A stretch of DNA of 64,000 bases, from contig CAWDXO010000010.1 of NCBI GenBank assembly GCA_963806335.1, positions 310,001 through 374,000 on the forward strand. The letters run 5' to 3'. Below the pieces are notes generated by a model. The model had not been told where the DNA came from. It worked only from the letters and a program-made list of their open reading frames with translations, and did not search any database. The position numbers and the translations under genes are program-made. The stretch comes from Palsa-504 sp963806335 (lineage in GTDB: Bacteria > Actinomycetota > Actinomycetes > Streptosporangiales > Streptosporangiaceae). Positions 60,966 through 64,000 of this stretch are shown in pieces; within the stretch, counting starts at the first letter, position 1; every line of letters begins with the position of its first letter.

Positions 60966-62612
60966 GAGGGGCGGCCCCTTGATTGCGATCCTTAGTTTTG
61001 ATCATGAAGTCCGTTCTGCGGGTACGGTCAGGGTCCGACTGTCGCGTCGGGGGCGCCGGGTTCCATGCCCGGCCGGTCTCCTTCCTGGGTCGAGAGTCGG
61101 CGGTGCCGGTGTCAGGTCGGTGCTGCCAGGGTCCTGACCGCGTGCCAGGCGCTGATCAGGTCGGTGGTCCAGGGCCAGTCCGCGCGCAGGTGCAGCCAGC
61201 GTTTCCGCTGACCCCGGGTCAGGCGGCCGGGTACGTGCAGCAGCCGGAACCGCAGCAGCTTCGGGCCTGCCTCGCGCAGTTCACCGGCCGGCAGGGTGAG
61301 GTGGCGGAAGCAGGCGAGCAGGTTCGCCGCGACGGCGACGATCTGGGTCCAGGCCACGTTGATCGCCCAGTGGCGGGACGGCCGCCGGTTCAGCCCGAGC
61401 GCCTTGGCCTGCTTGACGTCGTTCTCCACGTGCACGTGGGAGCGGTGGCGGGCGTCCAGCCAGGCGATCTGCCCGGCCTGGGTGCTGGTGGCGATTAGCT
61501 GGTAGCAGCGGCCGGGCTTCTTCTCCCGCTCGGTGGCCCGCTTGCGGTAGCGCGGGTGCAGCGGCTCGTCCCGCAAGATGATCCGCGGGCCCGGGATCTT
61601 CCCGGTCCATTCCTGCAGGTCCAGCAGGCCGGTGATGTCGGCGACGAACGTGTCGTCCAGCACGTCCCCGTTCTGGCCGATGGCGGCCTGGCGGGCACAG
61701 GCGGGGACCCGCTCGATCGCCTCGACCTCCCGCTCGGTGCACGACCAGCCGACGGAGAACTCCCAGCGGCGGCCTTGCTTGCCGCCGCCTGCGGCGATGT
61801 GCTCGGGCAGTTCGCGGGAGTACCCGGCCCCGTCCAGGCGGACGAGTATCCGGCGCCGGAAGGCCGCTGGCAGCCGGGAAACCGCCAGGTCCAGGGCGGC
61901 GATGTTGTCCTCCGCGCAGTTGGAGGTCGCGTTCCCCGGACGCGGGTCGATCACCAGCGTCTCGTCGGTGTTGTCGCAGGTTGCCAGGTTCGGGCAGAAG
62001 CCGATGCCGCCCTTATACGTGGCCACCGCCTTGTCTTTCCCGGACGCGGCGAACACGATCGTGGCGTCCAGATCGACCACCGTCACGCCGGTCAGCTCAC
62101 GGCCGGCGACCTTCAGCCACGGGAACCCCTCCGGCCGGGCCGCGAGCAGGCCCCACCAGTGCCGGCGGAACTCGGTCACGGCAGTGTTGAGCCGGGACAA
62201 CTGCAGGTCCCCGGCCTCGGACAGGGCCCGCCACACCGTCGGTGCCGGGGGGACCGGCCCGGTCAGCGGCGCCAGGTGCGCTAGCGCCTGGAAGTCGCTG
62301 ATCGCCTCACCGCCGGCGATCAGGACCAGAGCCAGGTCGACCAGGAGCTGGCCGCGGTCGTACAGCGGGCTGGAACCCCGCCGGCGCATCGCCGCCGAGA
62401 GCCCGGCCCGCAGCCCGGTCCGCTCGGCCAGCAGCCGCACCGGCAGCAGCCCGGCGTGGGCGACCAGCCGCTCGTCATCGCCAACAAGTTCCAGGCCAGC
62501 AGCCCATGAAGTACCTTGCACGGAAGAGGTGCACCCGCCTCAGCCAGATCGCGATCCTAGACAAATCGCATTCTGGCTGGTCAGGTGCACCTCGCCCCTA
62601 TTTAAGGCATCT
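60940..62612 (-). mobile_element. IS1380-family insertion sequence (approximate ends)
   Basis: The transposase gene is flanked by ends that, read inward, share GGGG(T/C)GAG: TTTCACGGGGGTGAGAGGGG on the left and TTAAATAGGGGCGAGGTGCA on the right. These look like imperfect terminal inverted repeats. The left end interrupts the SnoaL-like gene. A target duplication could not be read with confidence. Confidence 0.6.
61112..62521 (-). CDS. IS1380-family transposase
   Basis: 469 residues. DDE_Tnp_1-type enzyme: LLVDLALVLIAGGEAISDFQ and ALAHLAPLTG near the start, first catalytic Asp region VTVVDLDATIVFAASGKDKA, second RRILVRLDGAGYSRELPEHI, and Glu in the C-terminal HVHVENDVKQAKALGLNRRP. Ends with FRLLHVPGRLTRGQRKRWLH. 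The GTG start at 62521 lacks a good ribosome binding site. Confidence 0.88.
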   Translation of the reverse strand: MQGTSWAAGLELVGDDERLVAHAGLLPVRLLAERTGLRAGLSAAMRRRGSSPLYDRGQLLVDLALVLIAGGEAISDFQALAHLAPLTGPVPPAPTVWRALSEAGDLQLSRLNTAVTEFRRHWWGLLAARPEGFPWLKVAGRELTGVTVVDLDATIVFAASGKDKAVATYKGGIGFCPNLATCDNTDETLVIDPRPGNATSNCAEDNIAALDLAVSRLPAAFRRRILVRLDGAGYSRELPEHIAAGGGKQGRRWEFSVGWSCTEREVEAIERVPACARQAAIGQNGDVLDDTFVADITGLLDLQEWTGKIPGPRIILRDEPLHPRYRKRATEREKKPGRCYQLIATSTQAGQIAWLDARHRSHVHVENDVKQAKALGLNRRPSRHWAINVAWTQIVAVAANLLACFRHLTLPAGELREAGPKLLRFRLLHVPGRLTRGQRKRWLHLRADWPWTTDLISAWHAVRTLAAPT

Positions 62613-62882
62613 TCACGTCCGCGTGTCGTCAATCCCGCTGAAAGACGGAGGCCAATACAGGTGGTCGTTCGGGCCGGATCGGGGATGACCCGGGCGTTAC
62701 CGGAGTGTCCTGACATATGGGTACATACTGGGGTGCGTGCCGGGTGTTTGGGCAGGCGGGAGGCTTGCGCGCGGTCCGCGGGTGCGGAGCGCGGGGCTTC
62801 TGCGCTGTGGTGCTTGCACGGGAAAGCCACCGCCTCGATTCTTTGCGGCGTTCGAAGACACGCGAAGAAGGAGACGGTGGCC
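62613..62882. other. Intergenic stretch between two insertion sequences
   Basis: No gene recognised. It probably contains the left end of the ISKra4-type element; TGTCCTGACATATGGGTACA near 62697-62716 could belong to that end. Confidence 0.3.
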
Positions 62883-64000
62883 GTGGGCGCCAGCATTGCA
62901 CACGAGCGGGTTGCGGGGGAAGCAGCCGGGCACGAGGACGCGGAGGAGGCGCTGTCCGCCGCGGCGCGCGCGCAGGCGGAGGCGATGATCGCCTGGGCCG
63001 GGAGCGAGCGGTCGCTGGCCTTGGAGCATGAGCAGGTGGAGAGCGAGACCATGAAAGCGGGGTTCGAGTTCATGCGGCTGCTGACCCAGGCGCACCTGGA
63101 CCTGCGCGCGGCCCGCGAGCAGCGCCGCGATGATGTCACCGGCGCGGACGGGGATGCGCGCACGATCTGCGAGGACGGGCACGAGCGGGTCCGGGTGATG
63201 ATTTACGGGCCGGTGACAACCTCGCGGATCGCCTACCGCAAGAAAGGCAAGGAGAACCTGTACCCGCAGGACGCGGAGCTGAACTGGGGGCAGCAGTCGT
63301 ACCCGGCGGGGATCATCCGCCGCAACGCCGAAGCCGTGGCGGTGGCCCCGTTCGGCCAGGCAGCGGCCCAGGTCAGCGCGCAGGGCGCGATCCATCTGGG
63401 CAAACGGCAGTCCGGGGAGCTCGCGGTCGCCACGGCCGCGGACTTCGAGGCGTTCTACGCCGCCCGCCGCCCGGAGCCGTGCGATCCGGCAACCGGGCTG
63501 CTGCTGACCGCGGACGGGTCCGCGTTCCCGGTGCTGCCCGGCGCGCTGCGGCCCGCGACCGCGAAGGCCGCGGCCGCCCGCACGGCCGCGGCCTCCGGCT
63601 GGCCGGATCACCACGGTGAGCTGCGCAGATCCCGCACGCGGATGGCCGGGCTGGCCGCCGTCGCCGACATCCCGCCCGCCCCCCGCACCCCCGGCGACAT
63701 CCTCGCCGCCCTCTTCGGGACCCGCCACGGCAGCGGCAGCAGCACCCGCCCCGCCCCCGGCCCGGAAGCAGCAGGCAAGACCATGTTCGCCTCCGTCCGC
63801 AAGCCGGCCGGCGAGGTCATCGCCCAGGCGTTCGCCGAAGCGCACCGCCGCGACTGCGATCACCTGCGGCCGTGGTTCGCCGTGGTGGACGGCAACAACC
63901 ACCAGATCCAGACCATCACCACGCTCGCCGCGGACTACCAGGTCAAGGTGCCCATCCTGATCGACCTCATTCATGTGACGCACTACCTGCGGAAGGCCGC
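62883..64000 (+). CDS. ISKra4-family transposase, 3' end beyond window
   Basis: At least 372 residues, open to the right edge. The N-terminal helical region (AQAEAMIAWAGSERSLALEH) is followed by a zinc-free core: GHERVRVMIYGPVTTSRIAY with RKKGKENLYPQDAELNW, QSYPAGIIRRNAEAVAVAPF, TADGSAFPVLPGALRP, and the catalytic-looking RPWFAVVDGNNHQIQTITTL with ILIDLIHVTHYLRKAA. These match ISKra4 (IS1202-like) transposases in actinobacteria. GAAGGAG precedes the GTG by nine bases. Confidence 0.8.
   Translation, partial: MGASIAHERVAGEAAGHEDAEEALSAAARAQAEAMIAWAGSERSLALEHEQVESETMKAGFEFMRLLTQAHLDLRAAREQRRDDVTGADGDARTICEDGHERVRVMIYGPVTTSRIAYRKKGKENLYPQDAELNWGQQSYPAGIIRRNAEAVAVAPFGQAAAQVSAQGAIHLGKRQSGELAVATAADFEAFYAARRPEPCDPATGLLLTADGSAFPVLPGALRPATAKAAAARTAAASGWPDHHGELRRSRTRMAGLAAVADIPPAPRTPGDILAALFGTRHGSGSSTRPAPGPEAAGKTMFASVRKPAGEVIAQAFAEAHRRDCDHLRPWFAVVDGNNHQIQTITTLAADYQVKVPILIDLIHVTHYLRKA

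Noticed and set aside
1..64000. CRISPR array
   Set aside because: The only tandem repeat seen is the 18-bp array at 6.2 kb, which has no spacers; no cas genes are present.

Overview
The window is GC-rich throughout, with GTG starts, GGAGG-type ribosome binding sites, a WhiB regulator, an actinobacterial-type QcrB and many STAS-type anti-anti-sigma proteins. It comes from an actinobacterium, probably a soil Streptosporangiales- or Streptomyces-like lineage; the lineage is inference. At least five otherwise healthy genes carry a single-base frameshift (satP, the STAS gene at 11.9 kb, fdnH, the second ABC ATPase, a lipoprotein), so uncorrected indels in the assembly are as likely as real decay.

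Layout. 0-9 kb: partial qcrB, a MarR regulator, a B12/radical-SAM enzyme resembling hopanoid C-3 methylase (HpnR) with a truncated MGDG-synthase-like gene, a GH15 glucoamylase/trehalase, an SDR relic, two divergent acetate-transporter-family genes and a WhiB protein. 9-13.4 kb: a signalling module (KaiC-like ATPase, MerR-REC regulator, STAS protein, STAS-hemerythrin protein); a second, partly decayed copy lies at 37.3-39.4 kb in the same divergent arrangement. 13.6-19 kb: a PoxB-like TPP enzyme, an AI-2E family permease, a hemerythrin and a DUF2254 membrane protein. 19.4-26.7 kb (- strand): a six-gene operon reading small ORF, enolase-superfamily dehydratase, YdiJ-like FAD/FeS dehydrogenase, small membrane protein, cydA, cydB. 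27.2-32.5 kb: a formate dehydrogenase operon whose catalytic subunit is a selenoprotein (in-frame TGA plus a SECIS-like hairpin). 32.5-37.2 kb: CtaG-like protein, SDR, small membrane protein, second GH15 and a cydA relic. 39.5-45.3 kb: a complete dipeptide/oligopeptide-type ABC importer operon. 45.4-53.5 kb: lipoprotein, aldo-keto reductase, several gene relics, beta-carbonic anhydrase, a MalT/LuxR regulator and a MazEF pair. 53.5-64 kb: a mobile-element pile-up (IS3 relic, IS110, serine recombinase, IS630, IS1380, ISKra4) with small passenger genes.

How it fits together. The first 37 kb is a redox and carbon-overflow island: quinol-producing dehydrogenases (formate, 2-hydroxy-acid, pyruvate) sit with quinol oxidases (bcc, bd), acetate transporters and glycoside hydrolases. 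Its promoters share an inverted repeat, TCGTnnnACGA with a TTTATA flank on one side and usually a GTAA(C) flank on the other, found at least 13 times in intergenic DNA and not noticed beyond 37.2 kb. In four units the site lies 67-71 bases upstream of the start codon. This looks like a local regulon; the core fits the TnGTnnnACnA pattern of FadR-type GntR regulators, but no such regulator is in the window.
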